Notes: generated by a model not told the origin, from the sequence alone. 50,158 nucleotides of DNA from Azospirillum tabaci (GCF_014596085.1 NZ_JACCJY010000042.1:1-50158), one strand, 5' to 3'; positions 23,577-32,905 are shown, numbered from the stretch's first letter. Translations and numbers: made by a program.

Positions 23577-25853
23577 ATGTCCAGCAAGGAAATCAGCGCC
23601 AAGGACCCCACCGACCCCGAATTCGAGGCGCTGATCCGCTACATCCAGGAAAGCCGCGGCCTTGATTTCCGCGGCTACAAGCGCACCAGCCTGCAACGGC
23701 GCATCCGCCGCCGGATGGAGGAGGCCGGCTGCGAGGATTTCGCCGCCTATCACGGCCTGCTGGAAGCCGACCCGCAGGAATTCATCCATCTTCTGAACAC
23801 CGTGCTGATCAACGTGACCTCCTTTTTCCGCGACACCGAGTCGTGGGACGTGCTGAGGAAAGATGTCGTCCCGCAGATCCTGGCGCAGCGCTCCGACCGC
23901 GATCCCATCCGCATCTGGAGCGCCGGCTGCGCCTCGGGAGAGGAACCTTACTCCCTCGCCATGCTGCTCGCCGAGGCGCTGGGCAAGGACGCCTTCATCA
24001 ACCGGGTGAAGATCTACGCCACCGATCTGGACGAGGCGGCGTTGAACACCGCCCGGCACGCCATCTACTCCCCGCGCGACGTGGAAAGCGTGCCGTCGCC
24101 GTTTCTGGAACGGTATTTCGAGCGCACCAACAACCACTACGTCTTCCAGCGCGAGCTGCGCAAATGCGTGATCTTCGGGCGGCACAATCTGGTGACCGAC
24201 GCCCCGATCTCGCGCATCGACCTGCTGGTCTGCCGCAACCTGCTGATCTATCTGGAAAGCGAGACCCAGAACATCGTCCTGCCGCGGCTGCACTACGCGC
24301 TGACGAGCGACGGTGTGCTGTTCCTCGGCAAGGCGGAAACCCAGCTCGCCCGCTCCAAGATGTTCGAGCCGGTGAACCTGAAGAGCCGCATCTTCCGCAA
24401 GGTGCCGCAGGAATGGCGGCGCAGCCTGGGCGGCAGCCTGACCATCGCGCCGGAGCACAACAACCACCGGCAGAGCTTCCAGAGCCGGCTGATGGAAGGC
24501 ATCGTGGACAGCAGCGCCACCGCCTATCTGTCGGTCAATGGCGACGGCATCCTCGTCTTTGCCAACGCCATGGCCCGGCGCCTTCTCGACGTGGGCGAGA
24601 TCGACATCGGCCGCCCGTTCCAGGACCTGTCGATCTCCTACCGCCCGGCGGAGCTGCGCTCGCGCATCGAGGAGGTGCAGAAGACCGGGCGCGTGGTGCG
24701 CATCGAGCATCAGGAATTCGCCCGCCCGCCGGGCGAGCCGATGCGCCTGAGCATCGAAATCTCCCTGCTCTACGGACGTGACGGCAAGCCCTTCGCCACG
24801 CTGCTCGGCTTCACCGACACCAGCCGGCATTTCCAGGTGCAGCAGGAGCTGGAGGCGGCGCAGGAGAGCCTGGAGACGACGATCGAGGAGTTGCAAAGCT
24901 CCAACGAGGAGCTGGAGACGACCAACGAGGAACTCCAGTCCACCAACGAGGAGTTGGAAACCACCAACGAGGAACTCCAGTCCACCAACGAGGAGCTGGA
25001 GACCATGAACGAGGAGCTGCGCTCCGCGAACGAGGAGTTGGAGGTCGCCAACGAGGAGCTGCGCCGTCAGGGCGAGGAGTCCGGGGAGTTCCGCCGCTAC
25101 TCGGAATCGATCCTGCGCAGCATGGACGTGGGCATCATCGTTCTGGACCAGGATTTGCGCGTGCGCTCCTGGAACCGCTGGGGCGAGAACATGTGGGGCC
25201 TGCGCGCCGAGGAGGTGCAGGACGAGGACTTCCTCGACCTCGACATCGGCCTGCCGGTGCAGCGGCTCCGCCTCGACCTGGAGAGGGTCCTGCACAGCGA
25301 GACGCCGCAGACGCCCGTCATGCTCGACGCCGTGGACCGGCGCGGCCGCGCGGTCACCTGCCGGGTCCGACTCTCCCCGCTGCTGTACGAGGCGCGGGAG
25401 GCCCGCGGCGTCGTCCTGATCATCGAGGACGTGACCGAACAGTCCCGCACCGAGGCTTTCGCCGGCTATCTCGGGCGGATCATCGGCGAATCCCTGAACG
25501 AGGTCTATTTCCTGGACCCGTCCAGCTTCCATTTCCTGCTGGTGAACCGCGGCGCCGAGATCAAGCTGGGCTACAAGCTGGATCATCTGAAGCGGCTGGC
25601 CGTCCACGACCTGATGCCCGAGGTGCCGGCGGAGCGGTTCCGGGCGCTTGTGGCACCCCTTCTCTCGGGCGACAAGCAGGAGGTGGTCTTCGAAACGGTG
25701 ATGCAGGGCAGCCAGCGCAGCCCCCATCCGGTCGAGGTCTGCCTTCAGCATTTCGGCGGGGAACAGCCGCCGATCCTCGTCGCCATCGTGCACGACACCA
25801 CCGAACGCCAGCGTCTCGGCGCAGAGGGCGGCGAAAAGGCGCAGGTGGAGTAA
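23577..25853 (+). CDS. CheR methyltransferase-PAS protein with long coiled coil
   Basis: A 758-aa soluble protein. CheR N-terminal helices (about 14-75) and SAM-binding domain (about 85-285) with SAGCASGEEPYSLAM (115-129), IYATDLDEAAL and CRNLLIYL. Then a PAS domain (about 305-420), a perfect heptad coiled coil of NEELETT/NEELQST units (about 430-500), a second PAS (about 510-630, ending IIEDVTEQSR) and a third PAS-like domain to the end. In many bacteria this architecture is fused to CheB; here CheB proteins are separate and convergent just downstream. It is likely to methylate chemoreceptor glutamates or act as a sensory hub. The ATG follows the polA stop by 1 nt (TGAGATG), so it may be co-transcribed with polA. 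Confidence 0.92.
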   Translation: MSSKEISAKDPTDPEFEALIRYIQESRGLDFRGYKRTSLQRRIRRRMEEAGCEDFAAYHGLLEADPQEFIHLLNTVLINVTSFFRDTESWDVLRKDVVPQILAQRSDRDPIRIWSAGCASGEEPYSLAMLLAEALGKDAFINRVKIYATDLDEAALNTARHAIYSPRDVESVPSPFLERYFERTNNHYVFQRELRKCVIFGRHNLVTDAPISRIDLLVCRNLLIYLESETQNIVLPRLHYALTSDGVLFLGKAETQLARSKMFEPVNLKSRIFRKVPQEWRRSLGGSLTIAPEHNNHRQSFQSRLMEGIVDSSATAYLSVNGDGILVFANAMARRLLDVGEIDIGRPFQDLSISYRPAELRSRIEEVQKTGRVVRIEHQEFARPPGEPMRLSIEISLLYGRDGKPFATLLGFTDTSRHFQVQQELEAAQESLETTIEELQSSNEELETTNEELQSTNEELETTNEELQSTNEELETMNEELRSANEELEVANEELRRQGEESGEFRRYSESILRSMDVGIIVLDQDLRVRSWNRWGENMWGLRAEEVQDEDFLDLDIGLPVQRLRLDLERVLHSETPQTPVMLDAVDRRGRAVTCRVRLSPLLYEAREARGVVLIIEDVTEQSRTEAFAGYLGRIIGESLNEVYFLDPSSFHFLLVNRGAEIKLGYKLDHLKRLAVHDLMPEVPAERFRALVAPLLSGDKQEVVFETVMQGSQRSPHPVEVCLQHFGGEQPPILVAIVHDTTERQRLGAEGGEKAQVE
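24900..25061 (+). repeat. in-frame heptad repeats (NEELxxx) in the CheR-PAS gene
   Basis: Tandem 21-nt units grouped in a 42-nt period (ACCAACGAGGAACTCCAGTC-type), encoding NEELETT-NEELQST repeated. The near-identical copies could recombine and change coiled-coil length in steps of 7 or 14 residues. Confidence 0.8.
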
Positions 25854-25860
25854 AGAGCGG

Positions 25861-26859
25861 TCAGAACCGGTCAGGCTCGCCGCCACTTCCGGGGGAAATG
25901 GATGGGCGCATCCACTCCTCCCCCAGGAAGCGCATCAGCACCTCCGCGCGCTCGCGCGCCTCGCGCCCGGCCTCGTCCCACCGCTTGGCGGACAGCGCCT
26001 GCCCCATGCCCTTCGCCGTCTCGGCAAGGCGCCGGCACAGGGCGGCGCGTTCGTTCAAGGCCCGCAACGCCACCTCGAACGCCTGTTCCACCATGTGGAA
26101 CTGCGCCTCCTCCATGCTGTCGGCGCCGTAGCGATGGCCGATGTGGCAGGTGAAATAGGGCAGCGTGTCCACCTTGGTTTCCCGGAGCGCCCCTCCGCAA
26201 TCCGGGCAGGTCAGGGCGGCAGGCGTTTCCAAATTGTACATACCTTCCATAGGCGCCTCCATGGATGCCGCGGTCCGTGTTGCAGCCGGAACGCGGTCCG
26301 TGACCAGCCGGGCGAGCAGCGTGCCCAGGGTCGCCGCCGGCCCGCAGTGATCGACGGCGACGTGGTCGAGCGCGCTGCGCGGCATGCCGGCATACTGCGC
26401 GTCCGCCGGATCCTGCACCACGGCGATGCCGCCCCGGCGCTTGATCTCGGCAAGGCCGGCCGTGCCGTCGTTCATCGCCCCTGACAGCACCACCCCGATG
26501 ACCCCGGGGCCAAAGGCCTGGGCCGCGGACCGGAACAGCGGGTCGATGGCGGGCCGGGTGCTGTTTTCACGCGGCCCGCGCGACAGGCGCAGGCGCCGGG
26601 GCGGTTCCACCACCAGATGGCACCCCGGCGGCGCCACATAGATGCGACCGGCGCGGAGCGGCTCCCGATCAGTGGCATGGCTGGCCGGAAGCGGCCCGGC
26701 CCGGTCGAGGATCGATGGCGCCGCGCTGGGCCGGTCGCCGATGTGCAGGACGACGCACACCGCCGCCGACAGGCCGGCCGGCAGGTCCCGGACCAGGGTT
26801 TCCAACGCCTCCAACCCGCCCGCCGACGCGCCGATCACGATCAGGGGGCCATCCGTCAT
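25861..26859 (-). CDS. stand-alone CheB methylesterase with zinc-ribbon tail (first copy)
   Basis: A 332-aa CheB catalytic domain without receiver domain. The triad can be read as S12 (GASAGG), H39 (VVLHIG) and D131 (LSGAMNDGTAGL). VQDPADAQYAGMPRSAL is the conserved substrate loop. After about residue 200 comes a C-terminal part with CPDCGG and FTCHIGHRYG, a zinc-ribbon-like CxxC...C..H pattern, and a helical tail. It demethylates or deamidates receptor glutamates. Without a receiver it would be controlled by partners, probably the CheR-PAS protein, whose gene ends 8 bp away. It follows the second CheB by 46 bp. Confidence 0.9.
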   Translation of the reverse strand: MTDGPLIVIGASAGGLEALETLVRDLPAGLSAAVCVVLHIGDRPSAAPSILDRAGPLPASHATDREPLRAGRIYVAPPGCHLVVEPPRRLRLSRGPRENSTRPAIDPLFRSAAQAFGPGVIGVVLSGAMNDGTAGLAEIKRRGGIAVVQDPADAQYAGMPRSALDHVAVDHCGPAATLGTLLARLVTDRVPAATRTAASMEAPMEGMYNLETPAALTCPDCGGALRETKVDTLPYFTCHIGHRYGADSMEEAQFHMVEQAFEVALRALNERAALCRRLAETAKGMGQALSAKRWDEAGREARERAEVLMRFLGEEWMRPSISPGSGGEPDRF

Positions 26860-26905
26860 AGGGTCCCAGCCTCTGCCCGTTCGGGACCGGCTGGAGTTCG
26901 TCCCA

Positions 26906-27925
26906 TCAGTCCTCTCCTTCGTCGGCCAGGCTGCCCGCCAATTCCTGCCCCTGTTTCGACAGCACCTCCCTCAGCATCGCCACGGTCCGCTCGGCCTCCT
27001 GCGCCGACCGGGTCCAGTTGGCCTCGACGGTGGGGTGCCCATGCTCGCGGGCCCGCTCGGCCAAGCGCCAGAACATGATGGCGCGGTCCTGATGGGTGCG
27101 CAGGGCGACCCAGATGGCCTGCTCGATCAACTCCCGATGGGACTCCGCCAGCGTCGCGGGGCCGTAGGCGTGGCCGACCTTGCAGCGGAAGCGCAGCATC
27201 GGGCCATCCTCGATCTCCACCAGATTGCCGCCGCAATCAGGGCAGCTCAGCGTGCTCGGCTTGCCCACGGAGGCGGTGAATTCCGGCACCAGTTCGAACT
27301 CGTTCTCCGGGACGCGCGCCTCCATCGCGATGTCGTCGGGAACCGGCACCGGGGGGCCGGACGGTTCGGCCAGCCGTCGGGCCAGCAGCGCCGACAGGTC
27401 GGACAGCGGAGCGCAGGCGTCCACGGGAACGTGCCGCATGGCGTTGCGCGGCATACCCGGCCATTCGGCATCCTCCGGGTCCTGGACCATCGCCAGACCG
27501 CCGCAGCGCTTCACGGCGCGCAGCCCGGCGGTCCCGTCGTCCAGCGTGCCGGTCAGGATCAGCCCAATCGCCCGCACGCCATAGGTGACCGCCACCGACC
27601 GGAACAGCGGGTCGATGGCCGGACGGCAGCGGTTCTCCCGCGCCCCACGGCGCACCAGCGCGCAGCCGTCCTTGACCAGCAGATGATGATCGGGCGGTGC
27701 GACGTGAATCCAGCCGTCCCGCACCGGCTCCCCATCTTCGGGATGGAAGGCGGGGAGCCAGCCGGCGCGCGACAGCAGGACCGGCAACACGCTGTGCGTG
27801 GCGCCGACATGCTGAGCGACGAAGACCGTGGCCGTCACATCATGCGGCATCGCCGCGAACAGCCTTCGCAGGGCGGCGATCCCACCGGCGGAAGATCCAA
27901 TGGCCAGGATGTCTCGTTTACCCAT
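26906..27925 (-). CDS. stand-alone CheB methylesterase with zinc-ribbon tail (second copy)
   Basis: A 339-aa paralogue of the neighbouring CheB with the same layout: S12 (GSSAGG), H39 (VAQHVG), D130 (LTGTLDDGTAGL) and the C-terminal ribbon LSCPDCGG ... FRCKVGHAYG, then a helical tail. The two differ substantially, so the duplication is old. It is the first gene of the minus-strand pair; the promoter is in the 140-bp region shared with the divergent histidine kinase. Having two CheB genes beside one CheR suggests distinct targets or tuning. Confidence 0.9.
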   Translation of the reverse strand: MGKRDILAIGSSAGGIAALRRLFAAMPHDVTATVFVAQHVGATHSVLPVLLSRAGWLPAFHPEDGEPVRDGWIHVAPPDHHLLVKDGCALVRRGARENRCRPAIDPLFRSVAVTYGVRAIGLILTGTLDDGTAGLRAVKRCGGLAMVQDPEDAEWPGMPRNAMRHVPVDACAPLSDLSALLARRLAEPSGPPVPVPDDIAMEARVPENEFELVPEFTASVGKPSTLSCPDCGGNLVEIEDGPMLRFRCKVGHAYGPATLAESHRELIEQAIWVALRTHQDRAIMFWRLAERAREHGHPTVEANWTRSAQEAERTVAMLREVLSKQGQELAGSLADEGED

Positions 27926-28064
27926 GGGTCGAGAACATTAGTTTGTGCATGCGTTGTGATAACAGCGTGTCGACCAAGAAATTCCGGCTTTGGTTCTATA
28001 CACTTTTCCACGCGCGCACTGCTGAGCGGTCTGTGCGATCATTCGTTCCTAGCAAGGGGGGAGC

Positions 28065-30047
28065 GTGGGGAAATCGGCATCCATCCGCGCGGGGGGCGTG
28101 ACGCGCGATTCCGAGCGCGAATCGTTGCTGAAGCGCATCGCGGAGCTGGACCGGAGCCTGGAGCAGGCCCTGGTGACGGCGGAGGACGCGCAGGAGGAAG
28201 CGCGCCTTCTGGCGACCGACCGGATTGAAATGGAAGAGGAGTTGAGCGCGCAGCGGCAGGAGATTGCCGCGTTGCGCGAGCGCCTCACCCTATCGGAGTC
28301 CCGCCGGGCGGAACTGCTCAGCGCTCTGGCTGATTCTGACCAATGGCTGAGCGTCCTTCGTCGGGACGAGACCCATCTGTCGGAGGAACTCCAGACCTCC
28401 TACGAGGAGCTTCAGGTCCTCACCGAGGAGTTGGAGCATGCCAACGCCGAACTGGAACTGCGGGTCGAGGAACGCACGGCCCAGCTCACCGAGAGCGAGC
28501 GGCGGTTCCGCACCCTGTTCGAGGCGATGGACGAGGGATTCCTCCTCGCCGACGTCCTGTTCGACGGCGACCGGCCGGTGGATGTCCTGTATCTCGAGAT
28601 GAACCCCGCGGCGCGACGCATGACCGGGGAGGATTTCGTCGGCCGGCGGCTGCGCGAGATCAGCCCGGCCTTCGAAGAGTACTGGTACGAGGTGTTCGGC
28701 CGAGCGGCGCGCGACGGGGAATCGACGCGGACGGAGCTGTATGCCGGGCCGCTGGAGAAATGGATCAGCTTCTATGTCTTCAAGGTCGGTGACCCCGAAC
28801 AGCGCCGCATCGCTGTGATCTTCCGCGACGTGACCGAACGGAAGCAGACGCAGGAGCAGCTCAGGCACGCGAAGGAAACGGCGGAGGCGGCGAACCGGGC
28901 CAAGACCAAGTTCCTCGCCGCGGCCAGCCACGACCTGCGCCAGCCGATCCAGGCGGCGGCCCTCTACGCCCATGTCCTGCTCGGGTCGGTCGGCGCCGAC
29001 CCGATCGCCCAGGAATCGCTTAGCCGGCTGAAGGCGTCCATCGACAGCCTGAACGGCATGCTCAGCGGCCTGCTCGACCTGTCCCGGCTTGAGGCCGGCG
29101 TCATCGAGGTGTCGGTCACCGACTTCTCGCCCGCGGCCCTGATGGCCCGTCTGGCCGAGGAGTTCCGCGGCGTGGCCGAGGCGTCGTCCATCGAGCTGCG
29201 CTGCCGGCCCAGCCGTCTGGCGGTGTCCACCGACTCCCATCTGCTGGAACGGCTGCTGCGCAACCTGCTGTCCAACGCCATCGCGCATGGCCGGCCCAAG
29301 GACACGGATGGCAGAGGGCGGGTGCTGGTTGGCTGCCGGCGCCGGGCGAACGGGGTGGAGTTCCAGGTGTGGGACAACGGGCCGGGCATCCCCGAGGACG
29401 CCCGCGAGGCCATCTTCGAGGAGTTCCGCCAGCTCAACAACGCGGAGCGCAACGCCACCCAGGGCTTCGGGCTGGGGTTGTCCATCGTGTCGCGGATCGC
29501 CCGTCTGCTGGGCTCGGAGGTGGCCCTGCGCTCGTGGGTCGGCTCGGGTTCGGTCTTCTCGGTGACGGTGCCTTACGCCCGCAAGCCCGAGGCCAGCACC
29601 GTCGCGTTGCCGCCCCTGGAAGTCAACCGGGAACCGCGGCTGAAGGGGCGTACGGTGCTGCTGGTGGAGGACGACGAGCAGGTCCGGCGCAGCATGACCA
29701 TGATGCTGAAGCGCTGGGGCCTGCGCGTGGTCGCCGTGTCCTCGGCAGGGGAGCTGGCCGCGACGCTGCCCAGCCTGCGGCGGCGCCCCCATGTGGTGCT
29801 GACCGACTACCGCCTGCCGGGCGGCGACTCCGGACGCTCGGTGGTCGAGCTGGTGCGCCAGCGCTGGCCGGTGCCGGGCATCATCATCACCGGCGACACC
29901 GCCCCGGAACGGTTGCGCGAGGCCATGTCGCTCGGCTGCCGCCTGCTGCACAAGCCGGTGCTGCCCGCGGATCTGGCCGGGGCGCTGGGGGAGGTGCTGC
30001 CCTCCCGACGGCGGCGTGTTGCCCACACCGCACCGTCCACGCCATGA
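28065..30047 (+). CDS. hybrid sensor histidine kinase (PAS-HisKA-HATPase-REC)
   Basis: A 660-aa cytosolic kinase. N-terminal coiled coil (1-145), PAS (about 146-262, ending FRDVTERKQ), HisKA with phospho-acceptor H289 in AAASHDLRQPIQ, HATPase with N-box LLRNLLSNAIAHG, DNGPGIP and GFGLGLSIV, and a C-terminal receiver (LLVEDDEQVRRS, LTDYRLPGGDSG, TGDTAPE, HKPVLPADL). The LRQPIQ variant of the H-box is typical of a hybrid-kinase subgroup that lacks membrane segments. It starts at GTG 28065 with a very strong AAGGGGGGAG just upstream; no ATG fits. Divergent from the CheB pair, so it may sense or control that cluster. The receiver may pass phosphate to an unknown phosphotransfer protein. Confidence 0.94.
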   Translation: MGKSASIRAGGVTRDSERESLLKRIAELDRSLEQALVTAEDAQEEARLLATDRIEMEEELSAQRQEIAALRERLTLSESRRAELLSALADSDQWLSVLRRDETHLSEELQTSYEELQVLTEELEHANAELELRVEERTAQLTESERRFRTLFEAMDEGFLLADVLFDGDRPVDVLYLEMNPAARRMTGEDFVGRRLREISPAFEEYWYEVFGRAARDGESTRTELYAGPLEKWISFYVFKVGDPEQRRIAVIFRDVTERKQTQEQLRHAKETAEAANRAKTKFLAAASHDLRQPIQAAALYAHVLLGSVGADPIAQESLSRLKASIDSLNGMLSGLLDLSRLEAGVIEVSVTDFSPAALMARLAEEFRGVAEASSIELRCRPSRLAVSTDSHLLERLLRNLLSNAIAHGRPKDTDGRGRVLVGCRRRANGVEFQVWDNGPGIPEDAREAIFEEFRQLNNAERNATQGFGLGLSIVSRIARLLGSEVALRSWVGSGSVFSVTVPYARKPEASTVALPPLEVNREPRLKGRTVLLVEDDEQVRRSMTMMLKRWGLRVVAVSSAGELAATLPSLRRRPHVVLTDYRLPGGDSGRSVVELVRQRWPVPGIIITGDTAPERLREAMSLGCRLLHKPVLPADLAGALGEVLPSRRRRVAHTAPSTP

Positions 30048-30216
30048 ACCTCCTGCATGACAAAGGGGTCAACCTCTGAGCATCCGTGTCTCTGTGGTGA
30101 ACCCACATGCCGGAAGCAGCGGTCGACCCTGCCACCCCCACTTCCCGTTTGCGCTTTGCGGCTCCACGTAGGATAAAGCGCCCCAATTCCCGAGATTTCC
30201 GACGGCGAGCACCCCC

Positions 30217-31317
30217 ATGGGCTTCAATTGCGGCATCGTCGGCCTGCCGAACGTCGGCAAGTCGACCCTGTTCAACGCGCTGACCGCCACCCAGGCGGCC
30301 GAGGCGGCGAACTTCCCCTTCTGCACCAAGGAGCCGAACGTCGGCCGCGTCGGCGTGCCCGACCCGCGCCTGGACAAGCTGGCGGCCATCGCCAAGTCGC
30401 AGAAGATCATCCCGACCCAGCTCGAATTCGTGGACATCGCCGGGCTGATCCGCGGCGCCTCGAAGGGTGAAGGTCTGGGCAACCAGTTCCTCGCCAACAT
30501 CCGCGAGGTGGACGCCATTGTCCACGTCCTGCGCTGCTTCGAGGACGACGACGTCACCCATGTGGAAGGCAACGTCGATCCCCTGCGCGACGCCGAGGTG
30601 GTCGAGACGGAGCTGATGCTCGCCGACATGGAGAGCCTGGAGCGCCAGCTCACCAGCCTCCAGAAGAAGGCCAAGGGCGGCGACAAGGACTCCAAGATCA
30701 AGGCCGATCTGATGGAGCGCGCGCTGAAGGTCCTCCAGGACGGCAAGCCGGCCCGTGTCGTCGAGGTCAGCGAGGAGGAGAAGCCGGTCTTCAAGCAGTT
30801 CATGCTGCTGACCGCCAAGCCCGTCCTCTATGTCTGCAACGTCGAGGAGGCCTCCGCGGCCACCGGCAACAGCCTGACCGCCAAGGTCGCCGAGAAGGCC
30901 AAGGCCGAGAACGCCGGCATGGTCGTCATCTCCGCCGCCATCGAGGCGGAGGTCGCCCAGCTCTCCGACGCCGCCGAGAAGCAGGAGTTCCTGGAATCCC
31001 TCGGGCTGGAGGAGACCGGCCTCAACAAGCTGATCCGCGCCGGCTTCCAGCTCCTCGACCTTATCACCTTCTTCACCGTCGGCCCGAAGGAGGCCCGCGC
31101 CTGGACCGTGCGCCGCGGCGCCAAGGCCCCGGAAGCGGCGGGCGTCATCCACACCGATTTCGAGCGCGGCTTCATCCGGGCCGAGACCATCGACTTCGAC
31201 AGCTACGTTACGCTCGGTGGCGAGCAGGGCGCCAAGGACAACGGCAAGATGCGCCAGGAAGGCAAGGAATACGTCGTCAACGACGGCGACATCTTCCACT
31301 TCCGCTTCAACGTTTGA
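30217..31317 (+). CDS. ychF: redox-regulated ATPase YchF (Obg family)
   Basis: A 366-aa universally conserved P-loop protein that binds ribosomes and prefers ATP. The P-loop is GLPNVGKST (9-17), G2/G3 include DIAGLIRGASKGEGLGN, and the usual NKxD specificity motif is NVEE (in LYVCNVEEASA), the feature that gives YchF its ATP preference. A coiled-coil insertion (about 125-195) and a C-terminal TGS domain (TFFTVGPKEARAWTVRRG ...) complete the family. Length is normal. The start at 30217 is the family start. Confidence 0.97.
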   Translation: MGFNCGIVGLPNVGKSTLFNALTATQAAEAANFPFCTKEPNVGRVGVPDPRLDKLAAIAKSQKIIPTQLEFVDIAGLIRGASKGEGLGNQFLANIREVDAIVHVLRCFEDDDVTHVEGNVDPLRDAEVVETELMLADMESLERQLTSLQKKAKGGDKDSKIKADLMERALKVLQDGKPARVVEVSEEEKPVFKQFMLLTAKPVLYVCNVEEASAATGNSLTAKVAEKAKAENAGMVVISAAIEAEVAQLSDAAEKQEFLESLGLEETGLNKLIRAGFQLLDLITFFTVGPKEARAWTVRRGAKAPEAAGVIHTDFERGFIRAETIDFDSYVTLGGEQGAKDNGKMRQEGKEYVVNDGDIFHFRFNV

Positions 31318-31332
31318 TTGGACAACCGCGCG

Positions 31333-31360
31333 ACCCTTCTCCTCTACGGGGGAGAAGGGT
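31333..31360 (+). terminator. terminator downstream of ychF
   Basis: ACCCTTCTCC (31333-31342) pairs with GGAGAAGGGT (31351-31360), loop TCTACGGG. It is 16 bp past the stop; only a short T-rich tail (TTAACG) follows, so it may be weak. Confidence 0.6.
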
Positions 31361-31518
31361 TAACGCCTCCCAATCTTATCACCGTCGAGAAATCCGTTAA
31401 CTCTTTCGTAAAACTGGAAAAACCACTTAAATACCCCTGAGATATGGTTAACAAGCCTCGCTTCGGCTGTTAAGTCCCCTTGGATGGGAGACAACCGAGG
31501 GCTGGACCGGAGGGGGAT

Positions 31519-32355
31519 ATGGCGGTGAACCAGAACGCGACCATCGCGCCGGGTGCCATCGCGCCGGGTGCCGGCACCTTCTCCGACCGCGTGCGCGACG
31601 CCATCCGGCACGGCGAGCTGCGCCTTGCCTTCCAGCCGCAGGCCGACACCGAGAGCGGGCGGCTGACCGGGTTCGAGGCGCTGTCGCGCTGGCGCCTTGA
31701 CGACGGGACGGTGATCCCGCCCGACGTCTTCATCCCCATGGCGGAAACCAGCGACGCCATCCACATCCTCGGCGAATGGACGGTGCGCCGCGCCTGCGAG
31801 ACCGCCGCGGGCTGGATGCAGGAGGGTATCGCCGACGTGCCGGTGGCGGTGAACCTGTCGGCACGGCAGTTGGAGGATCCCGGCTTCGCCCGCACCGTTC
31901 TGGGCATCCTCGCCGAAACCGGCCTTCCCGCCGCCAACCTGAAGCTGGAACTGACCGAAACCGCTCTGTTCGAGCACAGCGAGTCCTCGCGCGAGGTGCT
32001 GACCCAGCTGCGCGGCGCCGGGGTGCGGCTGGTGCTGGACGATTTCGGGACGGGCTATTCCTCGCTGGCCCTGCTGCGCCGCGTGCCGGTCGAGGCGCTG
32101 AAGATCGACAAGCATTTCACCCAGGCGATGGTGCAGGACCGTGACTCCGCTGCCATCGTGCGCGCCATCATCGACCTCGCCCACGCGCTGGGGATGCAGG
32201 CGATTGCCGAGGGGGTGGAGACCAACGACGAGCTTCTCTACCTGCGCGCCTACCGCTGCGACCGCATCCAGGGCTATCTGCTGGCCAAGCCCCTGGACGC
32301 GGCGCAGGTGCCGGACTTCATCCGGCGGCTCGCCGCGACGCCGACAGGCGGATGA
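31519..32355 (+). CDS. stand-alone EAL-domain phosphodiesterase
   Basis: A 278-aa EAL protein with no GGDEF or sensor domain. The EAL motif is at 53-55 (GFEALSRWR); NLSARQL, ELTETALF, DDFGTGYSSL, KIDKHF and EGVET are present, so the metal and substrate residues are intact and c-di-GMP hydrolysis is expected. A short Ala/Pro/Gly-rich N terminus is encoded by a direct repeat (GCGCCGGGTGCCATC, twice around 31547-31573). GGAGGGGGAT lies directly before the ATG at 31519. Its 3' end overlaps the convergent NUDIX gene by 38 nt. Confidence 0.93.
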   Translation: MAVNQNATIAPGAIAPGAGTFSDRVRDAIRHGELRLAFQPQADTESGRLTGFEALSRWRLDDGTVIPPDVFIPMAETSDAIHILGEWTVRRACETAAGWMQEGIADVPVAVNLSARQLEDPGFARTVLGILAETGLPAANLKLELTETALFEHSESSREVLTQLRGAGVRLVLDDFGTGYSSLALLRRVPVEALKIDKHFTQAMVQDRDSAAIVRAIIDLAHALGMQAIAEGVETNDELLYLRAYRCDRIQGYLLAKPLDAAQVPDFIRRLAATPTGG

Positions 32356-32794
32356 CCCGCTCCGTCTCGTCCCATTCGGTCAGCTCCGCGGCCTCGTCGA
32401 CGGTGGCCCAGCGCGCCTCCAGCGCGTCGTCGGCGCAGACCGCTTCGCCCTCCGGGCTCTCCGCCGCCACCTCGACGATGGTGTAGTGGTACTGGACGGC
32501 CCCGGTGTCGTCGAGCGTCATGGCGTCCACCACCGTGACCACCTCCGTCGGCACGACGTGCAGGCCGGTCTCCTCCAGCACCTCGCGCACCGCCGTCTCG
32601 AACACCGTCTCGCCCACCGACTGGGCGCCGCCGGGCAGGCTCCACTGCCCCATCCGCGGCGGGCGGCCCCGGCGGATCAGCAGCACCCGGTCGCCGCGCC
32701 ACACCACGGCGCCCACCCCCACCCAGGGACGGTCGGGATATTCGCGGCCGGAACGGTCTGCGGGGGGTGTGGTGGACTCGGGCGTTGCAGACAT
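32318..32794 (-). CDS. NUDIX hydrolase
   Basis: A 158-aa enzyme with an exact Nudix box (G56-x5-E62-x7-R70E71-V-L-E74E75-T-G77-L). The SxxGxxxRxGRPPRMGQWSLPGG context resembles ADP-ribose pyrophosphatase or MutT-type proteins; the substrate is undetermined. GAGGAG lies 6 nt before the ATG at 32794. It converges on the EAL gene with a 38-nt coding overlap. Confidence 0.92.
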   Translation of the reverse strand: MSATPESTTPPADRSGREYPDRPWVGVGAVVWRGDRVLLIRRGRPPRMGQWSLPGGAQSVGETVFETAVREVLEETGLHVVPTEVVTVVDAMTLDDTGAVQYHYTIVEVAAESPEGEAVCADDALEARWATVDEAAELTEWDETERVIRLSASRRAAG

Positions 32795-32905
32795 GGCGGC
32801 TCCTCGTTGCGCTTGACCCGACGCTAACCCAGGCGGACAGTCGGAGACCAGTGGCCAAGAGGCCGACCGCCCCGCCACCCTGGACACCGAGCCCCGGACG
32901 CCGCC

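Noticed and set aside
20498..23611. 1,037-codon minus-strand frame opposite polA
   Set aside because: Typical third-position shadow in high-GC DNA; polA on the plus strand has all catalytic motifs.
24900..25061. CRISPR-like repeat
   Set aside because: Repeats are contiguous, in frame and encode a heptad coiled coil; no spacers. No CRISPR array is visible anywhere in the window.
23496..25886. 796-codon minus-strand frame opposite the CheR-PAS gene
   Set aside because: Its LLVGGLEFLVGG repeats are just the complement of the NEEL heptads; no independent support.
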